5,666 nt of DNA, from NCBI GenBank assembly GCA_934569215.1, contig CAKTKF010000094.1, forward strand, positions 1-5,666, written 5' to 3'. A program made the translations under genes and the position numbers. A model generated the notes under the pieces. That model saw nothing but the letters and a program-made list of their open reading frames with translations, was not told the origin of the DNA and made no database searches. The DNA is from an uncultured Oscillospiraceae bacterium. Its GTDB lineage: Bacteria > Bacillota > Clostridia > Oscillospirales > Oscillospiraceae. This document shows, one piece after another, positions 1-5,299 of the stretch; position 1 is the stretch's first letter, and each line of letters opens with the position of its first letter.

Positions 1-855
1 GACGCTTCTCTGAATAACTACGTGGCGCTGCACTACAAGAGCAAGCACATGAGCTGGCTGCACTGCATGTGGGGCGTGGGCGCTGCCTCCGGCCCGTACA
101 TCATGGGCTACGTCATGACCGGCGGCGGAACCTGGAATTTGGGCTATCGCACCATCTCCGTGATTCAGATGGTGTTGACTGCCGTGCTGATTTTCAGCCT
201 GCCTCTTTGGAAGCAGCGTCCCAAGGTCACGGACGAATCGGGAAATGAAACGGAAGCGGCTGCCCTCTCCCTGAAGGAAATTCTGAGAATTCCCGGCGTA
301 AAGGAGGTTCTGGCCTGCTTCTTCTGCTACTGCGCCGTGGAGCAGACCGCCGGACTGTGGGCAAGCAGCTATCTGACGCTCCACAGGGGCGTTTCTCCGG
401 AGAGCGCCGCCGCTTTTGCCAGCATGTTCTTTATCGGCATTACCGTCGGGCGGGCGATCAGCGGCTTTATCACCATGTGTCTGGACGACACACAGATGAT
501 CCGCCTCGGGTCGGGACTCATTGGGTGCGGCGTTATCATTCTGTTTCTTCCCCTTGGAACGGTCGCTTCTCTGGCCGGCTTTGTGATCATTGGCTTGGGC
601 TGCGCACCGATCTATCCCTGCATCATCCACTCCACCCCTGCGCATTTCGGCGCAGACAAGTCTCAGGCCATCATTGGTGTGCAAATGGCCTGCGCCTACG
701 TGGGCAGCTGCCTGATGCCGCCCCTGTTCGGCCTGCTCGCCCAGTACATTTCCGTTTCGCTGCTGCCCGTGTATCTGCTGGTGCTTCTGGTTCTCATGGC
801 GGTTATGCACGAGAGCCTGATTCGGAAAATTGCCCGGAACACCCATGCCGCGTAG
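1..855 (+). CDS. MFS transporter, 5'-truncated by window edge (FHS/FucP-like type)
   Basis: The reading frame is open from base 1 to the TAG at 853-855, giving 284 residues. The real start lies upstream, so the in-frame GTG at 22 is not a start. The fragment is strongly hydrophobic. It begins with DASLNNYVALHY, which resembles the TM4-TM5 region of FHS-type (FucP-like) major facilitator proteins. About two helices follow (roughly residues 17-40 and 51-70), then a charged cytoplasmic-type loop (about 71-97, KQRPKVTDE...), then about six helices. GITVGRAISGF (146-156) looks like the second-half copy of the MFS motif A (G-x-x-x-GR). The small-residue-rich segment ending in GLGCAPIYPCII is typical of TM10 in this group. 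It probably moves a small organic solute by proton- or ion-coupled transport across the cytoplasmic membrane. The substrate cannot be read from this fragment. The next gene has its own promoter, so co-transcription is not required. Confidence 0.88.
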   Translation, partial: DASLNNYVALHYKSKHMSWLHCMWGVGAASGPYIMGYVMTGGGTWNLGYRTISVIQMVLTAVLIFSLPLWKQRPKVTDESGNETEAAALSLKEILRIPGVKEVLACFFCYCAVEQTAGLWASSYLTLHRGVSPESAAAFASMFFIGITVGRAISGFITMCLDDTQMIRLGSGLIGCGVIILFLPLGTVASLAGFVIIGLGCAPIYPCIIHSTPAHFGADKSQAIIGVQMACAYVGSCLMPPLFGLLAQYISVSLLPVYLLVLLVLMAVMHESLIRKIARNTHAA

Positions 856-888
856 AAAGCGCGCCGCGATATTTGTTGAAACTGCCAA

Positions 889-919
889 TTGACCGATTGC
901 TACTGCCGGATGTTATACT
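889..919 (+). promoter_or_regulatory. Putative extended -10 promoter for the aldo/keto reductase gene
   Basis: The -35-like box is TTGACC (889-894) and the -10-like box is TATACT (914-919). The -10 is preceded by TG at 911-912 in the extended -10 arrangement TGnTATACT. The spacer is 19 bp, which is long, but an extended -10 tolerates a poor -35 or poor spacing. It lies in the 109-bp gap after the transporter stop and about 45 bp ahead of the reductase ATG. This is consistent with the reductase and acetyltransferase forming a separate transcription unit. It was read by eye only. Confidence 0.55.
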
Positions 920-948
920 TACAGTGTGTGTGAAAATACCGGAAAATC

Positions 949-956
949 AAGGAGGA
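949..956 (+). promoter_or_regulatory. Strong Shine-Dalgarno that fixes the reductase start
   Basis: AAGGAGGA with a perfect GGAGG core (951-955) sits 9 nt ahead of the ATG at 965. The same frame is open further upstream to a GTG at 926, but that codon has no SD and lies only a few bases after the -10 element. The ATG at 965 is therefore the start. It also places the conserved aldo/keto reductase N-terminus (FGFGCMRLP) at residues 12-20, as expected for the family. Confidence 0.85.
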
Positions 957-964
957 ATCCCAAT

Positions 965-2086
965 ATGCAATCCTGTTTTGACAAAGTGAAGAAAAATTTT
1001 GGTTTCGGCTGTATGCGCCTTCCCATGAAGGGCGAGGAAGTGGACTTTGAGGAAACCAGCAAAATGGTTGACATGTTTCTTGCAAACGGCTTCAACTATT
1101 TTGACACCGCCCACGGCTACATCGACGGCCAGAGCGAGATCGCGCTGAAAAAGTGCCTGACCTCCCGCTACCCCCGGGAAGCGTACATCCTGACCAACAA
1201 GCTGTCCGGCCACTACATCGAGAAAAATGAGGACATCCGTCCCTTCTTCCAGAAGCAGCTGGAAGCCTGCGGCGTGGATTATTTCGATTTCTACCTGATG
1301 CACGCCCAGAATAAGGACTTGTTTGCACGATACAAGCAGATTCACGCCTACGAAACGGTCATGGCGCTTCGGGACGAGGGGAAAATCCGCCATTTCGGCA
1401 TTTCCTTCCACGACAAGGCCGAGGTTCTGGATCAGATTCTCACCGAATATCCCCAGATCGAGGTCGTCCAGATTCAGTTCAACTATGTCGATTACGAGGA
1501 TCCCTCCGTGGAGTCCCGGAAGTGCTATGAGGTCTGCCGCAAGCACGGCAAGCCCGTCATTGTCATGGAGCCGGTGAAAGGCGGTTCTCTGGTGAATCTG
1601 CCGGAGGATGCCCAGAAGGTTCTGGACGCGCTTCACGGCGGCTCCAACGCCAGCTATGCCATTCGCTTCGCCGCCAGCTTCCCCGGCATCCGGATGGTTC
1701 TGTCCGGCATGGGCAGCACGGAAATGATGGCGGATAACTGCGGCTTCATGAAGGATTTCCGGCCGCTGAGCGAGGAAGAGCGTCTGGCCATTGCCAAGGT
1801 CTGCGCGATTTTCCGGGGACAGGGTCTGATTCCCTGCACCGGCTGCCGCTACTGCACCGAGGTCTGCCCCCAGGGCATCCCCATCCCCGATCTGTTCGCC
1901 TGCATGAATGCCAAAAAACAGTTCCACGACTGGAACAGCGACAATTACTACCGCGACGTCCACACCAAGAGCGGCGCAAAGGCCTCCGACTGCCTCAAGT
2001 GCGGCCAGTGCGAGGACATTTGCCCCCAGCACCTGAGCATCCGGGAACTGCTGGAGGACGTGGCGCAGGAATTTGAGAAGCAATAA
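965..2086 (+). CDS. Aldo/keto reductase with C-terminal double [4Fe-4S] ferredoxin-type tail
   Basis: The product is 373 residues. Residues 1 to about 285 form an aldo/keto reductase TIM barrel. The catalytic tetrad is visible as Asp47 (in FDTAHGY), Tyr52, Lys79 (LTNKL) and His113 (LMHAQ). Typical barrel segments follow, including GKIRHFGIS (139-147) and the cofactor-side segments MEPVKGG (201-207) and LSGMGS (246-251). Residues 291-302 and 343-354 each carry a CxxCxxCxxxCP motif (Cys 291/294/297/301 and 343/346/349/353), which should bind two [4Fe-4S] clusters. This architecture is a known family in anaerobes (COG1453-type, "aldo/keto reductase with 4Fe-4S domain"). It is thought to couple carbonyl/alcohol redox chemistry to an iron-sulfur electron relay, but its physiological substrates are mostly unknown. 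It should be a soluble cytoplasmic protein. It has its own promoter and SD and is followed after 67 bp by an acetyltransferase gene on the same strand. Length and all key residues look intact. The family assignment is secure; the substrate is not. Confidence 0.95.
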   Translation: MQSCFDKVKKNFGFGCMRLPMKGEEVDFEETSKMVDMFLANGFNYFDTAHGYIDGQSEIALKKCLTSRYPREAYILTNKLSGHYIEKNEDIRPFFQKQLEACGVDYFDFYLMHAQNKDLFARYKQIHAYETVMALRDEGKIRHFGISFHDKAEVLDQILTEYPQIEVVQIQFNYVDYEDPSVESRKCYEVCRKHGKPVIVMEPVKGGSLVNLPEDAQKVLDALHGGSNASYAIRFAASFPGIRMVLSGMGSTEMMADNCGFMKDFRPLSEEERLAIAKVCAIFRGQGLIPCTGCRYCTEVCPQGIPIPDLFACMNAKKQFHDWNSDNYYRDVHTKSGAKASDCLKCGQCEDICPQHLSIRELLEDVAQEFEKQ

Positions 2087-2101
2087 TTTTCGAACGGTCA
2101 G

Positions 2102-2126
2102 CAGGCGCAGCGGTTCGCTGCGCCTG
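2102..2126 (+). other. Perfect 11-bp inverted repeat (hairpin) between reductase and acetyltransferase
   Basis: CAGGCGCAGCG (2102-2112), loop GTT, then its exact complement CGCTGCGCCTG (2116-2126). The stem is GC-rich and would be very stable in RNA. It begins 15 bp after the reductase stop and ends 14 nt before the GGAGG (2141-2145) of the next gene. There is no T-run on either side, so it is not a standard intrinsic terminator in either direction. It could be a partial terminator, an mRNA-stabilising 3' hairpin for the reductase, or a translational modulator in the acetyltransferase leader. Confidence 0.65.
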
Positions 2127-2153
2127 TCGCTGTAGGATTCGGAGGCCAGCAGA

Positions 2154-2633
2154 ATGGACATTACATTTGAGGAGCTTACTCACGGAAATTTTCCCTGTGC
2201 GCAGAAAATCAAGAGGGACGACATTCCGGAAGACTGGGTAGACACTGCGGAAACGCTCATGGAGATCACCGATTACGGCGCCGCCCACAATTGTCTGGGG
2301 CATACCTATCTTGTGAAACTCGGCCAGACGTATATTGGTCTGCTCCTTTTGGGGGAAGCCATTCCCTGGGATACCGACCCGGCGGAGATGGGAAAAGAGC
2401 CGTTTTACCGGCTGATGGGATTTGTCATCGACAGAGATTCCCGAGGCAAGGGACTGGGCGGCATCATTCTGGAAAAAGCCATCGACCGGATTTACTGCGA
2501 CTTTGGAAGACGTTCCATTGCGCTGGGCTGCCATAAGGATAATGTTAGCGCGGCGCGGTTTTATGAACGGCATGGCTTCAAACGAACCGGTGTGTTTGAA
2601 GGAACGGACGAATATTTTCTGAGATTGATTTGA
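2154..2633 (+). CDS. GNAT-family N-acetyltransferase
   Basis: The product is 159 residues, the normal length for a single-domain GNAT enzyme. These cytoplasmic proteins transfer the acetyl group of acetyl-CoA to an amine. The acetyl-CoA-binding motif A is clear: strand beta4 (YRLMGFVIDRD, 85-95) followed by the pyrophosphate loop RGKGLGG (97-103) and helix ILEKAIDRI. Motif B is at about 130-142 (Asn130, then RFYERHGF), followed by KRTG. The N-terminal half (about 1-70) is the variable acceptor side. The overall pattern resembles polyamine- or small-amine-type GNATs, but the acceptor cannot be assigned from sequence. The ATG is preceded by GGAGG (2141-2145) at 8-nt spacing. No separate promoter is evident in the 67-bp gap, so it probably reads through from the reductase promoter, perhaps tuned by the hairpin at 2102-2126. 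It converges on the surface-protein gene, with a shared hairpin between the two stops. Confidence 0.9.
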   Translation: MDITFEELTHGNFPCAQKIKRDDIPEDWVDTAETLMEITDYGAAHNCLGHTYLVKLGQTYIGLLLLGEAIPWDTDPAEMGKEPFYRLMGFVIDRDSRGKGLGGIILEKAIDRIYCDFGRRSIALGCHKDNVSAARFYERHGFKRTGVFEGTDEYFLRLI

Positions 2634-2647
2634 CTTGCACATACGGC

Positions 2648-2676
2648 CGATCCCCCGGGCATTGCCCGGGGGATCG
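2648..2676. terminator. Bidirectional hairpin terminator between convergent genes
   Basis: This is a perfect 13-bp inverted repeat, CGATCCCCCGGGC (2648-2660), with a 3-base loop ATT and the exact complement GCCCGGGGGATCG (2664-2676). It lies 14 bp after the acetyltransferase stop and 5 bp beyond the surface-protein stop, which is where a terminator shared by convergent genes is expected. The T-tract is weak: TACATTTACC follows on the plus strand, and there is no clear run on the minus strand. It is therefore an imperfect intrinsic terminator by textbook rules, but the stem strength and position make termination or 3'-end protection the best explanation. Confidence 0.78.
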
Positions 2677-2681
2677 TACAT

Positions 2682-5138
2682 TTACCGTCTGATTCTTCGT
2701 TTCGCCGCCCGGAAAAGGATTTCCAGTATCAGCGCGCAAATCGCCCCGATCAGGATGCTCCCCGCAATGACGAACACCACAGCGCTTATATCCCCCGTTT
2801 TTGGGAGGATTTCCTCACCGTTGATGAGCTGCACCGTGTTGTCAACGACCATGCCGTGAGCGTCCCGCCAGCCGTCCTGCGCCGTTAAATGGCTGGATGC
2901 GCTGACGGTGACCGCCACGGGCTGGCCGAGCTTATCCCTGCCCTCCGGTGCTTTCGTCTGCACCAGATAATAGCGCCCGTATGCCACACCCCGAAGGAAC
3001 GCCGTGCCGTCCTCCCCGGTCGTCACCTCAGAGACCGGTTTTTTGCCGTCTTCCGTGAGAAAATTCACGAATGTGACATTTATCTCAGTACCGTTCACCT
3101 TCAAAACCGCGCTTTCGCCGTCAGAAGATTCTCCCGCCCGGGCAAGTCGGAACGTCCCGCCGCTGAGGGGCTGTCCCGCTTCGTCGGAGACGAAAAGGGG
3201 AATCCCGCCTGTATAGACTTCTCCGGACTCGGACTGCGCTTCATAGAATACGCCCGCAGAATTCAGGTAACCGATCGACGCAACACAAGGAATTGACGTG
3301 CCAAGCCCAGCGCTTTCCGTGATTGCCGCCCGGACGCGCACCCGAATTTCCGGTGCGCATGTCCCTTCCCCTTGATTGGCCGCCGCGTAGGCCATACCTG
3401 CGGGGGTCAGGGATACGCACAGTTCCCCGCTTCCGTCGTTGTGGGAAACGGTATAGTGGTCACTTTCGGTCAGGTCAATTTCTGTTCCCGCTCTGGTCAG
3501 CAGGGTGACGGCTGGCGCTGAGTCTTCCAGCGCCAGATGCTCGTCAAAACTGCCCGTGATGGTGTACTTTTGCGCTGTCCGGATGCCTGACGGGACGCTG
3601 TCCCGCAGAATCCAGGTATGTATTTGCCCCGCGTCAAAGCTGCCGCTGGTACTGCCGGCTTCCCCCACATTCACCTGGGCGCCAGGAGCGGTTTCCACCG
3701 TGCCGGTCGGCTTGACATTCAGCGTGTAGGCATTTTCGCCGTCAACGCCGACCCCAGGAACCACCAGAAAGAAGGGCGCGGAAATCTCCGCAGCTTCTCC
3801 TTCCGTGCGTTGGACGACCAGATACACGCCGTCCGGCTGATTGTTCGCAGTAAAATTGTAGGAGGCGAGGCCATGGATGTCCGTGGTCAGGATCGTTACA
3901 AGGTTTTCGGGCGTCCGGTAATCCTTCATAGCCGCTTCGTCAGATAACGAGTTGAGAGAAAACGCCCCGCTTTCCAACTGCTCCCGGGTCGCTGCCCGGT
4001 ACAGGTCAAAGCGGATATTGGAAAGCGGTAGGCCGCTGCCTTCTTCGCGTTCCTGAATATTCAGAATGCAGTCCGGCTTCACCAGCAGCTTACCGTGAAC
4101 CGGCAATATGCTGTCATCGAACCCCAACAGCCTGTGATTTTCTCCCTCGAACAGATAAACGTCGCCGCCGTGCTGAGTTCCGGTGATTTCCAGCATCACC
4201 TCCGGCCTGTCCGCAAGGCCGGAAAAGGGGACCGTGCAGTTTCCCGCCTCGGTCACTGTATGCTTCCTGACCTGGCCGCTGCATTCGGCTCTGAGGGTCA
4301 GCGCATCCAGCGTCCCCACCGTCGTCTGAATGTCCACGCACACCGTAACGGTATAGGTGCCGTCCGACTCCTTAACCGCCGTGTAAACCGGGTCTTGAAG
4401 CGTCGCGTCCGACACCGTTTCGCACCCCGGCGCCGCCGGTTTCAGGCTGCACAAATACCGGTACAGCCCCTCGACATTCGACGCCGAATCTTCCGTCAGC
4501 GGTTCGCGGGAAACGTCGGCATTCGTGACCCTTTTCAGATAGTTCCGCCATCCCGGTGTGGTCATGTCCTCCCAGCCGGAAAGGTAGTTATTGACGGAAA
4601 ACTTCCCCTGGTTTGTCAGCTCCCAGATGGCAAGCTGCGCCGCCAGCACGGCCTCGCCGCTTTGCAGCTGTCTGATTTCCGGAAGTGCGTGGCTTTGCAG
4701 CCAGGGATTGGCCGCTGCCTGAATGGCGGCCACGTCCTTGTGTGGATACGACCACTGCACCACCGCCCGAAGCTTTCCCGCCGTTTCTGCGGAAAAGCAG
4801 CCGCTGTCCTCCAAGCCCACCCGCCGGTAGCCAGTCTTTTCCGGTGCTTCCGCGTCAGGATCGACGGAATAGGCAGCGATGGACACGTCCTGCTCCCCCG
4901 CCCCGTCGGCGGTCAGATGGTAGACCTCCACAAAATCCTCGCCGGAGAAAACCGTCTGCCCGTCCTCCCCGGTGAGCGTGTAGTCCGCCACGAAGGGGGA
5001 CGCGCAGACGTAAGCATCCCGGGCAATGTGCAGCACATAGCCGTCCTCCGCCGCCCGGGCGCGCAGCAGCAAAGCCCCCGAAGTTGCAACGGCCAGCGCC
5101 GCCAGCATGGCCGCCGCCCGTTTGAACGAGAATTTCAT
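2682..5138 (-). CDS. LPXTG cell-wall-anchored surface protein: thioester-type (TQXA) adhesin domain plus pilin-like shaft
   Basis: The product is 818 residues from the ATG at 5138. Residues 1 to about 30 are a Sec signal peptide: basic MKFSFKR, a hydrophobic Ala/Leu core, and likely cleavage near RARAA/ED. Residues about 33-255 resemble the thioester domain of "Cys-Gln thioester bond-forming" (TQXA) adhesins: AYSVDPD (89-95) followed by a Pro and TGYRR, then QWSYP (128-132), AQLAIW (167-172, cf. TQxAIW) and LQDPV (247-251, cf. the Gln motif). The cysteine position of the first motif is Ser91. About 255-349 is beta-rich. About 350-479 looks like a class-B pilin D1 domain (SNIRFDLYR, VYLVVQR, APFFLVVP, AYTLNVKPTG). 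About 480-643 looks like pilin D2 (QIHTWILRDSVPSGI, SLTPAGMAYAAANQGEG). About 644-776 is a SpaA/CnaB-like domain (PLSGGTFRLAR, YYLVQTKAPEG). LPKTG is at 778-782, then a membrane helix (about 784-809) and a basic tail, as in sortase substrates. It should be displayed on the cell wall as an adhesin or pilus-tip-like protein. No sortase or pilin gene lies in the window. The ectodomain has 11 cysteines, many for a Gram-positive wall protein. Confidence 0.9.
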   Translation of the reverse strand: MKFSFKRAAAMLAALAVATSGALLLRARAAEDGYVLHIARDAYVCASPFVADYTLTGEDGQTVFSGEDFVEVYHLTADGAGEQDVSIAAYSVDPDAEAPEKTGYRRVGLEDSGCFSAETAGKLRAVVQWSYPHKDVAAIQAAANPWLQSHALPEIRQLQSGEAVLAAQLAIWELTNQGKFSVNNYLSGWEDMTTPGWRNYLKRVTNADVSREPLTEDSASNVEGLYRYLCSLKPAAPGCETVSDATLQDPVYTAVKESDGTYTVTVCVDIQTTVGTLDALTLRAECSGQVRKHTVTEAGNCTVPFSGLADRPEVMLEITGTQHGGDVYLFEGENHRLLGFDDSILPVHGKLLVKPDCILNIQEREEGSGLPLSNIRFDLYRAATREQLESGAFSLNSLSDEAAMKDYRTPENLVTILTTDIHGLASYNFTANNQPDGVYLVVQRTEGEAAEISAPFFLVVPGVGVDGENAYTLNVKPTGTVETAPGAQVNVGEAGSTSGSFDAGQIHTWILRDSVPSGIRTAQKYTITGSFDEHLALEDSAPAVTLLTRAGTEIDLTESDHYTVSHNDGSGELCVSLTPAGMAYAAANQGEGTCAPEIRVRVRAAITESAGLGTSIPCVASIGYLNSAGVFYEAQSESGEVYTGGIPLFVSDEAGQPLSGGTFRLARAGESSDGESAVLKVNGTEINVTFVNFLTEDGKKPVSEVTTGEDGTAFLRGVAYGRYYLVQTKAPEGRDKLGQPVAVTVSASSHLTAQDGWRDAHGMVVDNTVQLINGEEILPKTGDISAVVFVIAGSILIGAICALILEILFRAAKRRIRR

Positions 5139-5149
5139 ATCCCCCATTT

Positions 5150-5156
5150 CCTCCCC
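5150..5156 (-). promoter_or_regulatory. Shine-Dalgarno that fixes the surface-protein start
   Basis: On the minus strand GGGGAGG (complement of 5150-5156) precedes the ATG at 5138-5136 by 11 nt. Two earlier in-frame starts are less likely. The GTG at 5165 would place the SD inside the coding region and add an acidic stretch (PSGEEMGD) before the signal peptide. The ATG at 5147 leaves only 2 nt after the SD core. Starting at 5138 gives a textbook n-region, MKFSFKR. Confidence 0.7.
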
Positions 5157-5249
5157 TGACGGCACATTTCCGCCGCGTTTGCCATCAGTTTACCATGAAG
5201 ACCATGTCGAATTAGGTGGAAATCTGGGGGTAAAGTAAAATTAGCCGTG

Positions 5250-5278
5250 TTGCGATAATACCGATTTTGTGATATGCT
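5250..5278 (+). promoter_or_regulatory. Putative promoter for the radical SAM gene
   Basis: TTGCGA (5250-5255) and TATGCT (5273-5278) are separated by a 17-bp spacer. TG at 5270-5271 gives an extended -10 (TGnTATGCT). Each hexamer matches the vegetative consensus at 4 of 6 positions. The -10 ends about 21 bp before the ATG at 5300, implying a short leader of roughly 15 nt that still contains the AAGGAA ribosome binding site (5286-5291). It was read by eye only. Confidence 0.5.
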
Positions 5279-5299
5279 TATGAGAAAGGAAGTGACGGA

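Larger units (their letters stand above)
5139..5299. promoter_or_regulatory. Divergent intergenic region between surface-protein and radical SAM genes
   Basis: This 161-bp, locally AT-rich stretch sits between two genes pointing away from each other, so it must contain the promoter of at least one of them. A usable plus-strand promoter is listed separately. On the minus strand the only pair I could find is weak: TTTACT (complement of 5234-5239) and TAATTC (complement of 5209-5214) with a 19-bp spacer. TGTCGAA at 5205-5211 equals the core of a Spo0A box and overlaps that weak -10. A short direct repeat ACCATG occurs at 5192 and 5201. No riboswitch-like structure was recognised. Confidence 0.5.

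Noticed and set aside
843..880. A possible terminator after the transporter stop (CGCG...CGCG)
   Set aside because: It is only a 4-bp stem and no T-run follows, so it is too weak to call. No convincing terminator is seen for the transporter gene.
926..964. An upstream GTG start for the reductase, adding 13 residues
   Set aside because: It has no SD, lies almost on top of the promoter -10, and the extra residues do not fit the family. The ATG at 965 has a perfect GGAGG at good spacing.
947..2161. A 404-codon open frame on the minus strand across the reductase gene
   Set aside because: It lies antisense to a gene with complete catalytic and Fe-S motifs. Its translation is low-complexity (Val/Ala/Leu/Gly-rich) with no recognisable domain, as expected from the antisense of GC-rich coding sequence.
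1995..2681. A 228-codon minus-strand frame across the acetyltransferase
   Set aside because: It would start inside the shared terminator hairpin region and run antisense to clear GNAT motifs. It has no recognisable domain.
3512..3536. A 9-bp inverted repeat CTGGCGCTG/CAGCGCCAG inside the surface-protein gene
   Set aside because: It is wholly within coding sequence of the D2-like domain and explained by GC-rich codons. It has no T-run and no gene boundary nearby.
4201..4223. An 8-bp inverted repeat TCCGGCCT/AGGCCGGA inside the surface-protein gene
   Set aside because: It is a short palindrome in a coding stretch (GLADRPEV region). There is no positional reason to regard it as regulatory.
4095..5159. 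A 354-codon open frame on the plus strand inside the surface-protein gene
   Set aside because: It is antisense to the signal peptide, thioester-type domain and start of the shaft, which form one coherent protein. The shadow is Arg/His/Pro/Gly-rich with no domain.
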